Shown: positions 1-11,372 of the stretch, piece after piece
Numbering within the stretch: position 1 is the first letter of the stretch
Layout: every line of letters begins with the position of its first letter
Assembly: GCA_020002185.1 (NCBI GenBank)
Contig: CM034537.1
Coordinates: 7,338,650-7,402,649, forward strand
Direction: 5' to 3'
DNA from: Paraescarpia echinospica
Taxonomy: Eukaryota > Annelida > Polychaeta > Sabellida > Siboglinidae
Length of the DNA: 64,000 nt
Made by a program: the position numbers and the translations under genes
Notes under the pieces: model-generated
Seen by the model: the letters and a program-made list of their open reading frames with translations, nothing else
Database searches by the model: none
What the model was told of the DNA's origin: nothing

Positions 1-1490
1 TGGGGGTGTTGTCTTATATGGTACGAGTCGAGCTAAGGTCAAACAAGGTCATCGTGAAATGATGAATATTCCATGATTTTTGCAAAGCCGCGAAAGTCAT
101 AAAGTTACAATGACCCTACAACTGCTTCATTTATATGCACGTACTATATACGTTGTGAAAGAGCCATTTGTCCCCGTCAAAATGGGATATAACATGGATC
201 TGTCAGTTGACGGAGTAGGTGTGGAGCGACGATCAAACAGAGTCACTGTCAAGTGATACATGTTCGAAATAGTGTCATCCCGCAAACGTCATACAATGTA
301 AATGGTTGTGTGTATGTACGTTACCGAACTATTCATGGCAATGTCGTACACCGTTGATACGCCAACTGCCTTCCCGTAAATACGAAGTACAACGCTATCA
401 AGTGGTGCAGTAGGTGTGGATTGAAGGTCAAGGTCAATGTCATTATGACACGACGAGTGTTCAAACTATGCCACTCCGCAAACGTTCTACACTTACAATG
501 GTCGTGTAGTCTATAAACAATAGGCCATGTTACAAACCGTTTGAAAATGTATTGTATCTTCGTCAAAACAAGGTATGTCATGGAGTTGTAAAGTGGTGCA
601 CTAATTGTGGAGTGAAGGTTAAACAACGTCAACGTCAAAAGAAGAATTTTCGAAATTATGCCTTTCTGCGTATAGTAGGTCAGCCAACATGTGACGTTAT
701 ACTTTCAACTGCATTTTTTGTTAATAGCAAAAATTCAAGCTACATCCATCACACAAGGGATAAGAAAATATGTGCATGTGGATGCCATCCTCGATTTTGA
801 AGATTATTTGAACTAACTTGTGTAAAAATAGTTTTATTAATTAATTGACATCTTCTTGTACACACTGTTGCATAAAACCAAATACATTATGATTTGTAAA
901 CGTATTGTCTGTGTCATCAGGTTTTGAACTTTGAAATTTCTCAAAAATATATGAGATATTCAAATATAAAAACGTGATTTTTTTAAATGTGTTTATGGCG
1001 TACACCAAAGTTGTTTACACACCCAATTATTCTTTATAAGCCTGTTTGGATATATTCCTGTTGATATAATATGCATATTATTTATTACTACAGATGCATT
1101 TGGTCATTAACATGACGTGGAAGTCAAATGAATTGTAGTTAGGATGTTATATTTATGACTTTCACGGCATTGCAAAAAAATAGAATATTCATCATTTCAC
1201 GGTGACCTTGTTTGACCTTAGCTCCACTCGTGCCATATCAGGTAATACCTCCATGTTGTACCTCTGTTTGACGGGGAGACAATAAGCTTTCCAAAATTAT
1301 ATGACTTGGTCATCTTGTAATAAAATAAAATAGATATGCGACCATTGTAATGTTGAGACGATTGCGGAAACGCACATTTTCGAAAATTCATCTTTCGATG
1401 GTGACCTTGCTTGACCTCGGATTCACTCTTACAGAACTACTTACAGCTCTACGACAGGCCTCTTTGACCGGGAGATGTTGAACTTTCAAA
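1..1490. repeat. Diverged ~190-bp repeat family, direct and inverted copies
   Basis: Related blocks recur about every 190 bases on the + strand near 20-125, 205-300, 395-500 and 590-670. Each has a 'gtgtgga/cgagct...aaggtcaa' stretch followed by a 'ttcgaaat/tgaata' stretch and 'cgcaaacg'-like ends. The same block appears in reverse orientation near 1,145-1,250 and 1,345-1,460. The first ~120 bases and the reverse complement of ~1,145-1,240 share long runs such as 'gagctaaggtcaaacaaggt'. No long reading frame runs through it. It could be a satellite-like repeat or the body of a non-autonomous element with inverted arms; its left end is outside the window. Confidence 0.6.
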
Positions 1491-2468
1491 TTATATAACA
1501 TTTGGATGTGTGTATGGTGGGCATTTAAAATCTAAAATAAAGTACGTTTTGGGGATTTGCCGCTCGCCTAGTGTTCAGGGAGCCCGTTTTGGGCGAACCT
1601 TTAAGGCAAGTCAAAAATCGGGTGGTGTTACGAAACATCTCGCAGATACAGTCATTTTAATAGAGATACGCAACATTTTAGCACAGACGTGGTCAGATAA
1701 GTGGAGCCGATAATTCCGTAGAGAACAATTTATTAGAATAAAAAATGTTAACTTGACAATAAATATCGGTTAAGGGGCCCGTTTTGCAAACCGTTCCCAT
1801 ACTGCTCTTTCTCAAACCCAGCTACAGGCTACACATAATTCAAACGTTACATTGACGCTATTTTAATTTTATTAATCAAAATATGAACCAGCATACATAA
1901 CTGTAAACTGACTCTCGTTTATATTTATACTTTCAATATTGAAAGTAGATACAGTTTTGCGTAACTGGGATGACGGAAATATCGCTGTAATAGAAATATT
2001 ACATTTGCTATTTCTTAGTATAATTTAAGTAATAGCAATATATTATGAAATTCTGCAAAAGCAAGAATGCCTCCCGATTCGTTAATAATTATTGTTGGCG
2101 TAACTCAGAAGTGGTAAGCCCTACCTTTAAATTATATCGAAGGTTTCACAGTAAATGAAAACATAACAATACTACATTAGGATGATTAACTCATACTTTT
2201 ACATTTTACAGCTACAACAACCTGTTGAGATAACAAATGCACAGCTAGTTTAGTTAATGGCCTTATTATTGGCTAACTTAATTAATAACAAAATTAATCT
2301 ACGTTATGCAGATCACGTTGGAGAGCTGCGTCGTCCCGGGTCGTACACCCAGTCAGAGGCATTGCCGAGTTGGGGATATAATACGCACAGCGACCTACAT
2401 ACCAGAAACCAGAGTTGCAATCTGAGAGAACGCCGAAGAAGAAGATATGCCTGTCCTTCAGTATTGCT

Positions 2469-2470
<2 letters not shown>
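1491..2470. other. AT-rich spacer, no gene seen
   Basis: Frames are short and unlike any family I know. Nothing recognisable. Confidence 0.5.

Positions 2471-2516
<46 letters not shown>
2471..2516. repeat. (GT)n microsatellite
   Basis: About 23 uninterrupted GT units, followed by imperfect GTGC/GCGT-rich sequence to about 2,570. Open frames across it, reading Val-Cys or Thr-His, are artefacts of the dinucleotide. Confidence 0.97.
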
Positions 2517-2519
<3 letters not shown>

Positions 2520-3170
2520 TGTGCGTAAGTGCGTGCGCGTGCTAGCGTGTGCGTGCGTGTGTGCGTGTAACGTATGTTTCCATGCAGATATGTGTTGATT
2601 CTTCATGATTATATTCGCCAATAATGTTTTTTCCACAATGAAACGGCCGGTGAGAGTATTGGTCTTCTAGTTATCCCGTTTACAACAGCGACACATAACA
2701 GAGATTACGCGTAACGGAGATAACAAACAAGACGCTATCCGCAATTGCGCATTATTGCGTAGGAGCATGAACTCGATTAATACGCAAAACGATCGGATGT
2801 CTTAGCGTGAACAAAATGTCCAACAGCTCAATAAAACAGATAGAATGTTCCTTGGGAAATAGTCTGAAAGTTAAGTGGAATGTCCGTTACGGGTTTTAGC
2901 CACAATTTTCAAAATCAAATTTGACAAAGTTTACAGAAGCTATGGTTGTGCTTTGGGTAGTATGTTTTGTTTTCATGAAAGCTTGAATACATATCAATTG
3001 CTAAAGTAAATTATTCTGGTTATTCACGTAAAGGTTTTCTGGTCAAATACGGGTCAAAAACACATCGGAGATTATACCGAAAGATGTCTCACCTTTGATT
3101 AAAAAGGCACGACTTAACAGTGTGTGTGAATGGTTTACCCTGAGTCTACCCCTCCCCCAACACACACGCA
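2517..3170. other. Spacer, no gene seen
   Basis: Mixed-composition DNA between two microsatellites. I see no domain, promoter or repeat in it. Confidence 0.45.
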
Positions 3171-3242
<72 letters not shown>

Positions 3243-3243
3243 G

Positions 3244-3270
<27 letters not shown>
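3171..3270. repeat. (CA)n microsatellite
   Basis: An almost pure CA run with single-base interruptions near 3,240. It directly abuts the dispersed repeat at 3,271-3,447. Confidence 0.97.
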
Positions 3271-3275
<5 letters not shown>

Positions 3276-3447
3276 GCATACACACATACGCACGCGCGTA
3301 TATTTTGATAAAATTCGTGATCTTACAAGGCCGGTTAATAAACAGTTATTAAGAGTTAAAGGATTAATTACTTATGTATTGAGGTTCATAATAATAATTA
3401 CATTAATCAGTGAGATTCCTCAACCCAGAAATACATTAGGCGATTGA
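3271..3447 (+). repeat. CA-linked dispersed repeat, copy 1
   Basis: About 177 bases reappear at 15,547-15,725 and 21,589-21,767, each time directly 3' of a CA tract. Shared landmarks are 'atacgcacgcg', 'tatattttgata', 'aacagttattaagagttaaa' and 'acccagaaatacat'. This copy carries scattered substitutions; the other two are nearly identical to each other. Homology stops at 'ggcgatt'. A defined block always attached to a microsatellite resembles microsatellite-bearing non-autonomous elements of invertebrates. That class assignment is inference. Confidence 0.75.
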
Positions 3448-4028
3448 CCGTCGCTACTCAGACCCTTTCGGTAAGTAGATCCGTAGATGTGTCCTGTGCA
3501 CATACGAATAAACAAAGATACGACACAAACAAACAAGCCCAATAGTAAAATGTATCAATATGTAAAAACTATAAATATTGCAAATAGCTTAAATCCCCTG
3601 TGTTATGATTGTGGACGAGACGAACAACACGTGAACGAGTAGAGAAGGTGAACCTGGAACTGGAGCCCGGAGAGCTCCGTACGAGAATAAACTTTAGGGA
3701 TATGTGTCTACATACTCTACATGCAGACAGATGTTGAAGAACAAAGGCAATCGATACATAAACGCGCAATCAGTGAGAGTGTATTTTGGTTTCATTATCC
3801 GGTGTTAATGTCGTCCGTTGATATATTCGTATGTTGCATCAAAACTGTGTGCATAATAAAACATGACGCCTTCACATCGCTTCAGCATTCACGCACTGTC
3901 ACATGGTCTGTCCCTCTCATCTACAGATGAGAGCATCCGTCTACAGCGCAAGCTGGTGTATGTTCCATCCAAATGTACGTTTATGCATCATCGCAAGCCA
4001 GGGGTGTGACTACCCCTGGCAGATCTCC
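3448..4028. other. Spacer, no gene seen
   Basis: No recognisable frame or repeat. It ends at the 21-bp minisatellite. Confidence 0.45.
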
Positions 4029-4503
4029 GTGTGAACCACCCGTGTGAACTGTGCAGTCACCCATGTGAACTGTGCAGTCACCCGTGTGAACTGTGCAGTC
4101 ACCCGTGTGAACTGTGCAGTCACCCATGTGAACTGTGCAGTCACCCGTATGAACTGTGCAGTCACCCGTGTGAACTGTGCAGTCACCCGTGTGAACTGTG
4201 CAGTCACCCGTGTGAACTGTACAGTCACTCGTGTGAACTGTGCAGTCACCCGTGTGAACTGTGCAGTCACCCGTGTGAACTGTACAGTCACCCGTGTGAA
4301 CTGCGCAGTCACCCGTGTGAACTGTACAGTCACCCGTGTGAACTGCGCAGTCACCCGTGTGAACTGTGCAGTCACCCGTGTGAACTGTACAGTCACTCGT
4401 GTGAACTGTGCAGTCACCCGTGTGAACTGTGCAGTCACCCGTGTGAACTGTACAGTCACCCGTATGAACTGTACAGTCACCCGTGTGAACTGTGCAGTCA
4501 CTC
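4029..4503. repeat. 21-bp minisatellite, about 22 units
   Basis: The unit reads 'gtgaactgtgcag' then 'tcacccgt'. Variation sits at a few positions: gtgcag, gtacag or gcgcag; cccg, ctcg or ccca. Because 21 is a multiple of three and the unit has no stop in several frames, open frames of 165-180 codons appear on both strands (for example repeated GDCTVHT). They have no flanking coding signal, so I treat them as artefacts. Confidence 0.95.
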
Positions 4504-4756
4504 GTCCGACTCGCGCCCAAATTCCAGGAATCCCAGTATAATTATCCATTCGACCATTCTCACGAGTCGCTGAGCGGTATTAAAATCATTACGTCTACTG
4601 CCCAAACAGTCCACGAAGACCACCCAGAAGCCCACTGGAATTTTACGGCAAGCGATATTATTGGCTGAGCTTATCTTTAGAGTTTAGCAAGGCGATCTGC
4701 CAGACAGATCTAATCAGCAGCGCCCCCTGGCGCACGAGGATGTGTTTATGTCTGGA

Positions 4757-4905
4757 GACAATGAGAGTGAAAGACAGGAAAGAGGAGAAATGGGAAGAAA
4801 CAATTTATAGGGAAGAGAGGGGAAGAAGGGGGGAGAGGAAACTGACAAGATGGAAAGAGGTAAATGAGAGAGAAGAGAGGGAGAGGGGCAGGGAAATAAC
4901 GTCGT
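4757..4905. repeat. Purine-rich tract
   Basis: About 150 bases are strongly biased to A and G on the + strand, rich in gaga, ggaa and gggg runs. Such tracts can form triplex DNA; here only the composition is observed. Confidence 0.6.
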
Positions 4906-5054
4906 GAATCAAACGAGGGAAGTAGCAGTAAATGAGAGAGTGTGTGGATGAAAACAAAACGAAGAATACAAGAGTGTCGTGGATGTGGAGGATAATACGG
5001 TCAGAAAAATATCGACCCCCTGTCTACTGAGGTTGGTCAAGGTTCGAAACGGCA

Positions 5055-5125
5055 ACAGGAGGGTTCGAACCCGGAATCTCTCGATTGATCGTTCGATGCT
5101 CTAAACACTGCGCCACCCAGCCTCA
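5055..5125 (-). repeat. tRNA-like SINE head with Pol III boxes
   Basis: On the minus strand an A box 'tggcgcagtgtt' (complement of 5,104-5,115) is followed 44 bases later, start to start, by a B box 'ggttcgaaccc' (complement of 5,061-5,071). This is the spacing found in tRNA genes. The anticodon stem pairs badly and no clean acceptor stem closes, so this looks like the tRNA-derived head of a SINE, or a tRNA pseudogene, rather than a working tRNA. The SINE body would continue toward 4,985; its end is not defined. Confidence 0.6.
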
Positions 5126-5132
5126 TTTTTAG

Positions 5133-5440
5133 TGGACGTTGAAAAGAGGTAAGTGTTCGGTGGACGATGGAAACGTGTGTTCAGTTGACATTACAGAGAG
5201 CTAGGTGTTCGGTGGACGGTGAAAAAGTGTGTTCAGTGGACATTAAACATAGATAGGTATTCGGTGGACGGTGAAAACGTGTGTTCCGTTGACATTAAAG
5301 AGAGCTAGGTGTTCAATGGACGGAGAAGTGTGCTGAGTGGACGTTGAAAAGAGCTAGGTTTTCAATGGAGGGTGACGATAGGTGTTCAGTGGATAATTAA
5401 TACGTGTTCACTGGACGTTGGTGTGCGCTCAGTGGCAAAA
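5133..5440. repeat. Degenerate ~55-60-bp tandem repeat
   Basis: 'ggtgttcggtggacg', 'gtgaaaacgtgtgttcagt' and 'gacattaaagagagct' recur five or six times with drift. Each unit looks like a dimer of two ~30-bp halves sharing 'gtggac'. Non-coding. Confidence 0.8.
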
Positions 5441-8246
5441 TCTGTTGACTATCATACAAAAAAATGGAGCAATCTTTGAACGCAGAACTCAGAACTTAAA
5501 ATCAATTTATTTGACCTATAAATACGATACATATACAATGAATAACGGAAGTAATAGATAAGGTCGGGAGACACCCATTAATATATATAATATCGCTAGC
5601 ACAGGAGCCACCCCATAAATATAAACAACACAACAATTTACATGACCCAAATCAGAATAGCATATGATTTGTTTGTATAGTTGATAATTACTTTATGTAT
5701 AAACTTACACACATAATACAAGGACTTATTATATGTACTCGTGCACACATTGACGTACATATTGAATGTGATGGAGACGTTACGGACGGATGTGTAGGCT
5801 ATCGGGGGGAGAAAGGAAAATGGATGAGTTCAGCAGTTGCAGTGAAAGAAACTTTGAAGATTTGAAATAATCTCATTGTCGTCGCACAATGTAACAGACC
5901 AGTGTATAAGGTATTGCGAAAGACAAGTTAATTGATCTAGCCAATTTACACGTGCCCGTGGCGAGAGAAACAATGCACTTGATAAATCGTTCTGTTTGTT
6001 GATTCCCGCAAGGACGCGTAATCTATTATTTAACAGCATGCCATATGTCGCAGGCAAGATGCTGTTATGTCAGCCTTTGCCCAGCTCATTTTAGTTATGT
6101 TATTATAATCCACGTTACATATCCGATAGCTGTTATTGTACCATCGCGTTGTATAGAATAAACTATATTTAGTATAACACATTCACCTCTCAAATGTTTT
6201 TAATGAGTCACGCTTAACACATATACTTAGACCATTATCAGTTTACTTTGAATGTATTGCAGCGAATGTAATTGCGTGATGAGAGCAACTTCAGTTTGTG
6301 GGGATTCATTCATTAGATAGACCTCTCACGTGGTCTTGTGGACGTCTCGCCTCGATCAACTTTGTATTGGACAAGGTCGACATCTGTTCACCAATGTAGG
6401 GCTGCTGCGCGCTAAATTGATATTCATAAGCAAATAACGGAGGTACTATATATTTTAGTTTGTGGTTATTAAAACATATTTCAACATCGATGTGTTAGCA
6501 TATAGAATACCTAGGGAATAATACACGGTTCGGTTAATTGAAGTGTCCTACATTCGAATTGTTGTCATGTGACATTAGCATAAAGTGACAGACATGTGTG
6601 TAATCGGGACGAGGACCGACGCCTTCGTCGTTCTTAATGTAACAAAATGACGCAGCGTGTCGACTCAATGACGTCAACGTTTTATGTCGCAGTGACACGT
6701 TCAATAACGTCATTAGCTCTGTTTACACAAGCATTTGTACTGGTGTCACGTCTATCGGTTCAAGTTGTATTGGTTCAAATCCTTGTGTAAACGCAATTTT
6801 CTATCGGTACAAGTTAAACCAACAACGCAACATAAATCACGTCTGCGAGGTGGTGCACGTTTCTTGAACTGGTACAACGTACAACGGTTTTGCTTGTGTA
6901 AACAATTTGTACCGATTGCAACATGTACCGGTATAAGTAGGCGGATCTTACGAACAATGCGCATGTGTATTGTGACATCCCGGTCTTTTTTGCACTTAAA
7001 TCAATTATTCATAAAATCACGCGTATTTTCTGCTATTGTAGTTCCGCATTGTATCAGTACAATTTTAGAAGTAAATTTTGTAAACGTAGCTATTGAGAAA
7101 CTTAGCAAATGTAGTTCTACTAATGATAGGTCCCTCGGGAGTCACGACCAGCAGAACATGTCTCCTTCAAATCTCACTACACAACTGGTTTGTCACATCA
7201 GGCTAGTTGAGTGTTATCTCAGGAACATTTCTAACCATGGTGTACAGTTGAATTAGTGCGGCAGGTAACTGCATTACGTTGACGAACAATGCACGTTTTT
7301 ATAAAAGCACGATACTTGACGCATAGTTAGAACTCACAAATGCAGAAATATTTAGTCCCTGGACCCTGTGACATCTCTGAAATTGCCCTGGACGCCGTTG
7401 CCGCCGTTTGTTTTAAATGGCCGCCAAAACAAGTTTTCCTCATATCTTAAGAACTGCTTCACATAGAGCCGTAATCTTTAGCTCTAAATATATAGGTTTT
7501 CAGACTATATCACGGATGCAGCAGGAGGTATCTGTTTTTCCAACTGCAGTAGGCGTAAACATGTTCATGTTCAAATAACAAACACAGCAACGAAAAAGGA
7601 ATGGTGCTCCCATCGTGTGGAACACAATTGCAAAGTGTGGCTACATGAACGTCATGATCCGTACTGTGTACAGCGACGTTGGTGTTCTTCCGGTCGTCGC
7701 CTTCACTGTGTGTAGCGTTTGGTACAAGGAATAATGTGAGATACACACTTGCTCACGAGATATCACGCTCTCTGGGAGCGAGTAAGCGCAGTCAAGTGTT
7801 CCACGTGTTCACCGGATGTGACATTGACGCACGTTGCACCAAGTGAAATATACCATCAAGTCAGGATGTAGAGGCTGCAGTGTCAGCTGATTTATCATCC
7901 TGATGTACAAACGAAGAAGCCGTCTCGTGAAAGCTGGTCTCGAGGTAGCTGTTCATACATTTCTATCACGTTCTACTACGCGCACCCTGCTTCAGCCGAC
8001 CAAGCGCGCAGGTCGCCAGGGAGGATGCACTTGGGGGACAACGAACCTGCTTTAACCAGTGTCAGACATTACAACTCCAGAGTGATGTGGGTGTATTACA
8101 ATATTACCACAAGCACTGCTTACAAGCATTGAACTGCTGCAAAACTGAATACATGTATGTGCAGTAAAGCGGAACTACGCTGCACTGAAAGGAGTAAATG
8201 TGGAGTATCTTTGTATCTTTAAAGTGAGTATCAGTGACCTTTACCA
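5441..8246. other. Long AT-rich spacer with one weak inverted repeat
   Basis: I see no gene. Near 6,719-6,905, 'gtttacacaagc' appears once forward and, as 'gcttgtgtaaac', once inverted, close to repeated 'ttgtac/ggtaca' motifs. This suggests a small decayed foldback element. A 173-codon frame at 6,735-7,256 covers this area but has no recognisable domain and is probably chance. Confidence 0.4.
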
Positions 8247-8272
8247 TATATATATATATATATATATATATA
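8247..8272. repeat. (TA)n microsatellite
   Basis: An uninterrupted TA run. A second run lies at 8,789-8,806. Confidence 0.95.
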
Positions 8273-8409
8273 CCCACAAAAGTTCCTGACCATTATCATT
8301 CAGCTCCACGAAAACCAGATCGGACAAGTGATAAACATGAGAAATACCTCTCAAAGTCATTCCTAATAGCAAACATAAATAACAGTGCTATATCCTTGCG
8401 CCCACATTG

Positions 8410-8720
8410 TTCACCATCTTCTTCAGCATGATGCTTCTACTAGCCACCGAAGACCTAGGTGAGGGCATGTACATACGGTTCCGCACTGATGGCAACTTGT
8501 TCAACCTCAGCCCTCATCGCGCACACGTAACGCGCCATGCAGCAAATAACGTCACGTTTTGCGGAGGCAGAACAGCTGTTTGGACTTGAAATCAGCCTGA
8601 AAAAGACGGAGGTCCTCCACCAGCCAATACTCCGTGAAAAATATCACCCCAAGTATCACCATCGCACAATAGGAGCTGCAAGCAGTCCATCAGTTCAGCT
8701 ACATGGGGTAGTTAGCTAAT
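8410..8720 (+). pseudogene. LINE reverse-transcriptase fragment
   Basis: Two overlapping frames resemble the palm-to-thumb part of a non-LTR reverse transcriptase. The first (from 8,407) reads 'YIRFRTDGNLFNL'. The second (from 8,537) reads 'FAEAEQLFGLEISLKKTEV', the stretch that normally follows the catalytic aspartates. The segment with the FADD/YADD box is missing between them, so it is an internally deleted relic. Only about 300 bases survive, with no clear element ends. Family beyond 'LINE' is not decided. Confidence 0.65.
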
Positions 8721-8865
8721 AATCGAAAGTAAACAACTAATCATTAGTTATAAAATGAAATCGACGTCTGATGCCCAAGGAGCAGGTATATATATATATA
8801 TACATGCATACATAAGTGCGTAAACACACCCGCACTCACTCACGCACTCAAACACGCATAAACAC

Positions 8866-8869
<4 letters not shown>

Positions 8870-8927
<58 letters not shown>
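8870..8927. repeat. (CA)n microsatellite
   Basis: A pure CA run preceded by imperfect CA-rich sequence from about 8,822. No copy of the dispersed repeat follows it. Confidence 0.96.
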
Positions 8928-8929
<2 letters not shown>

Positions 8930-10050
8930 TTTTTGTTTTTGCTTCATACAAAATTCCACCCCTTCCTTCATCTGCTTGGGAACAGCCCCTGTTGAAGTTT
9001 TTTCATATTGACATAAGCTTTCTGTCTTTTCTGAGCTTACTTTTGAGACTGAATTTGCATGGTAATACTGTACGTGTTTTCCTGTACTAGAGCCAACCCG
9101 TAACTACACACTTAAGTTTTCTGCACAAGACCATGAACGAATCCACCACAACCATAATTGTATCGGAGCCTACGGTTTTTGTAAAAACAATAGTCACACC
9201 TCTCGTGTACATGTGGACTTATTCGTCTGTTAGCCTCGTCGTTGTCACTCTTCGTCATTGTGATGTCAGTGTCAGTCGACTGTACGCTTGGATCAGATGT
9301 AATGTACATCTGTTTGGTAAATGACTATTCGTGTTTGTTAGGCTACATCCTCGATGAGCAGTGCGCAGATATCTTCCTTGTTTGTAGTTTTCTGTAGGAA
9401 GCCAACAACGTAAACTGGAACCTTTCCATTGCGGAATACCTTTCTCTTGCTCCTTTCCCTCGTTTATCTCTCGTTGTCGTAGGTCAGGGTCAACAACAAC
9501 ATCAATCGTGAAACAGCTTTCATATTGCCCGTTTTGTTAAGCGGATGGAGTTACTGCCACTATGTTCACCGAGCATAGAGGTGTTTTCTCGTGGCAGCAC
9601 ATTTGGGCCTTAAAACGACAGCGTGTTCAGGTTGGACACTTGGCTGAAAGCTCTGATTTGTTGATTGGTAGTTGTCTCTTACGCAGGCAAACGTTGGCGG
9701 CCATTTATGATTTTTCTGGTTTTAATTAACTCCTCCAGTTTACTGCTATGGATTTGTGCATCGTAAAATAGCTAATTGAATAGACTGCAGTCATACTGCT
9801 AGGATGGGATCAACTGTAGCCTGCATGGCATTGATTTTTCTTCATGACCATGAGTATTGAGTATCATCTTTCAACCAGCAAATCCTTAATGTACTTGCAA
9901 TATAGTTTGTTATCCAAAGTTTGCATTCTGTGCAGTACTTTCAAGAACAACCATATCATCCATTAAAATAGCACGACTTCCGTTAATGTATCCGTTAAAT
10001 AATTCCGCATTGTCATTATGGCATCACACACACTCAACCCGACCCAATCC
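8930..10050. other. Spacer, no gene seen
   Basis: Short frames only; no element or domain recognised. Confidence 0.45.
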
Positions 10051-10313
10051 GACCCGACCAGACCAGACCAGACTCACACCTCCTGTAGTATATGCATTAC
10101 ACCGACTGACCGAAGCCAAGTCACAATGACATATACTTGAACATTTTCGAATACATTACACTGACACCGACTAGCACGGATGTAGTCGAAAGGTTTAAAG
10201 TTTACGTGATCATGACGTCACACCGGCTTCAAGTATGACCCAGTCGGTGTCAGTCGGTGTAGTAAATACACTGCAGTCGGAATGAGTTTGATCTGGTTTG
10301 ATCTAGTCTGGTC
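10051..10313. repeat. Imperfect inverted repeat (foldback or MITE-like)
   Basis: The left arm (about 10,051-10,140) and the reverse complement of the right arm (about 10,228-10,313) share 'gaccaga', 'acaccgactga' and 'atacttga' in the same order. The central ~85 bases hold further 'accgact' motifs. There is no reading frame. The ends and any target duplication are not clear. A small non-autonomous DNA element is the likeliest explanation. Confidence 0.55.
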
Positions 10314-11000
10314 GAGCAATTAGACATACTTTTTAATAATTTACATTATCACGACTATTATCGATGGACGTAAACTTCACAGGCTCTCCGACCTTCGTCA
10401 TTTTGAACAAACAACGAGTATCTGCGAACGCGTCATGATGTTAGTGTAACGATGCTACATTTGCCTGTTAATTCATGTTAACTATGTTTTTAAAAATTAC
10501 ATGGTTTCTAAAATTGATAATCGACTACATCCAGAAATAACGCATACAATTATGCACCAACGTAGGTTTTGTCCGGATTTTAAGCAGATTAAAACCGGGC
10601 GGTTAAAACCGGGCGCTTTTAACTAGTCAACCCTACAAATAGGTTACTGTATGGTTACGACACAGATACGTTACGTGTTTATTGGATGACGAGCAAGTCT
10701 ATAAATAAGATTATACATTGAAGATGTGCCGTTGACATCATGCAGGTGGATGTGGTTGTAAATTCTTCCCAGTTGAAATCTATCCGATTTAATTAATAAT
10801 AAACTCCTTTCGCGCAAGTATTTCGTCGTCTACTACTTTTTCGAAAGGTCACTTGCACGCAATGACTGTATCATAATGTCAAACAAACGTGGTACGTTGT
10901 GATACCACACGTCAGGTGTGGCGTCTGAAAGTATCCCGTTCCATGAGTCGGCGTATCAAACGACATCCCCTCAACCGAAGTAGATCCACTCGACTCACTG
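10314..11000. other. AT-rich spacer up to the Gypsy insertion
   Basis: No gene. A tandem pair of 'ttaaaaccgggcg' lies near 10,590-10,617. The sequence ends in the target duplication 'ctcac' at 11,001-11,005. Confidence 0.45.
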
Positions 11001-11005
11001 CTCAC

Positions 11006-11150
11006 TAATATGTATACGTCCCGCAACTACGAATAGCGCGACTACCGCTCATGGGTAATGATGTAAGATCTAAGAATAAACTTGTGTTAAGCTAGAATAA
11101 GCGTGTTGGAGATTTACTTCGTGCGAACGTAAACTAGTAAATACACAACA
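11006..11150 (+). repeat. 5' LTR of Gypsy element
   Basis: 145 bp, beginning 'taatatgtatacg' and ending 'aatacacaaca'. It contains a possible polyadenylation signal 'aataaa' near 11,080. It lacks the 5 bases 'agtcc' present in the 3' LTR. Confidence 0.92.
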
Positions 11151-11372
11151 TATTGGTGACGAAGATGGGATCCGATTAGGACGACAATTAGCCACAGGGA
11201 CTCCGCAAACCGGCGATACGGTAACCGTGTCATAGCGTCACCAAAATTGTGATATTTCGTGAATTTAAAAAAACCGCTGAACTTTGAGTCCGCGGCAGTG
11301 TCACGTGCATTGTCTCTTTGCCAGGCCATGATGTCGTAGTCAAACAAGATAGCATCAACATTAATCGGGTCA

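Noticed and set aside
2257..2636. Val-Cys and Thr-His repeat proteins at CA/GT microsatellites (also 3,043-3,447, 8,748-8,951, 15,242-15,814)
   Set aside because: Frames are dinucleotide repeat translations.
5055..5125. Functional tRNA gene
   Set aside because: A and B boxes are well spaced, but acceptor and anticodon stems pair poorly.
6735..7256. 173-codon plus-strand frame
   Set aside because: No recognisable domain, overlaps a weak inverted repeat, and composition is like the surrounding spacer; likely chance.
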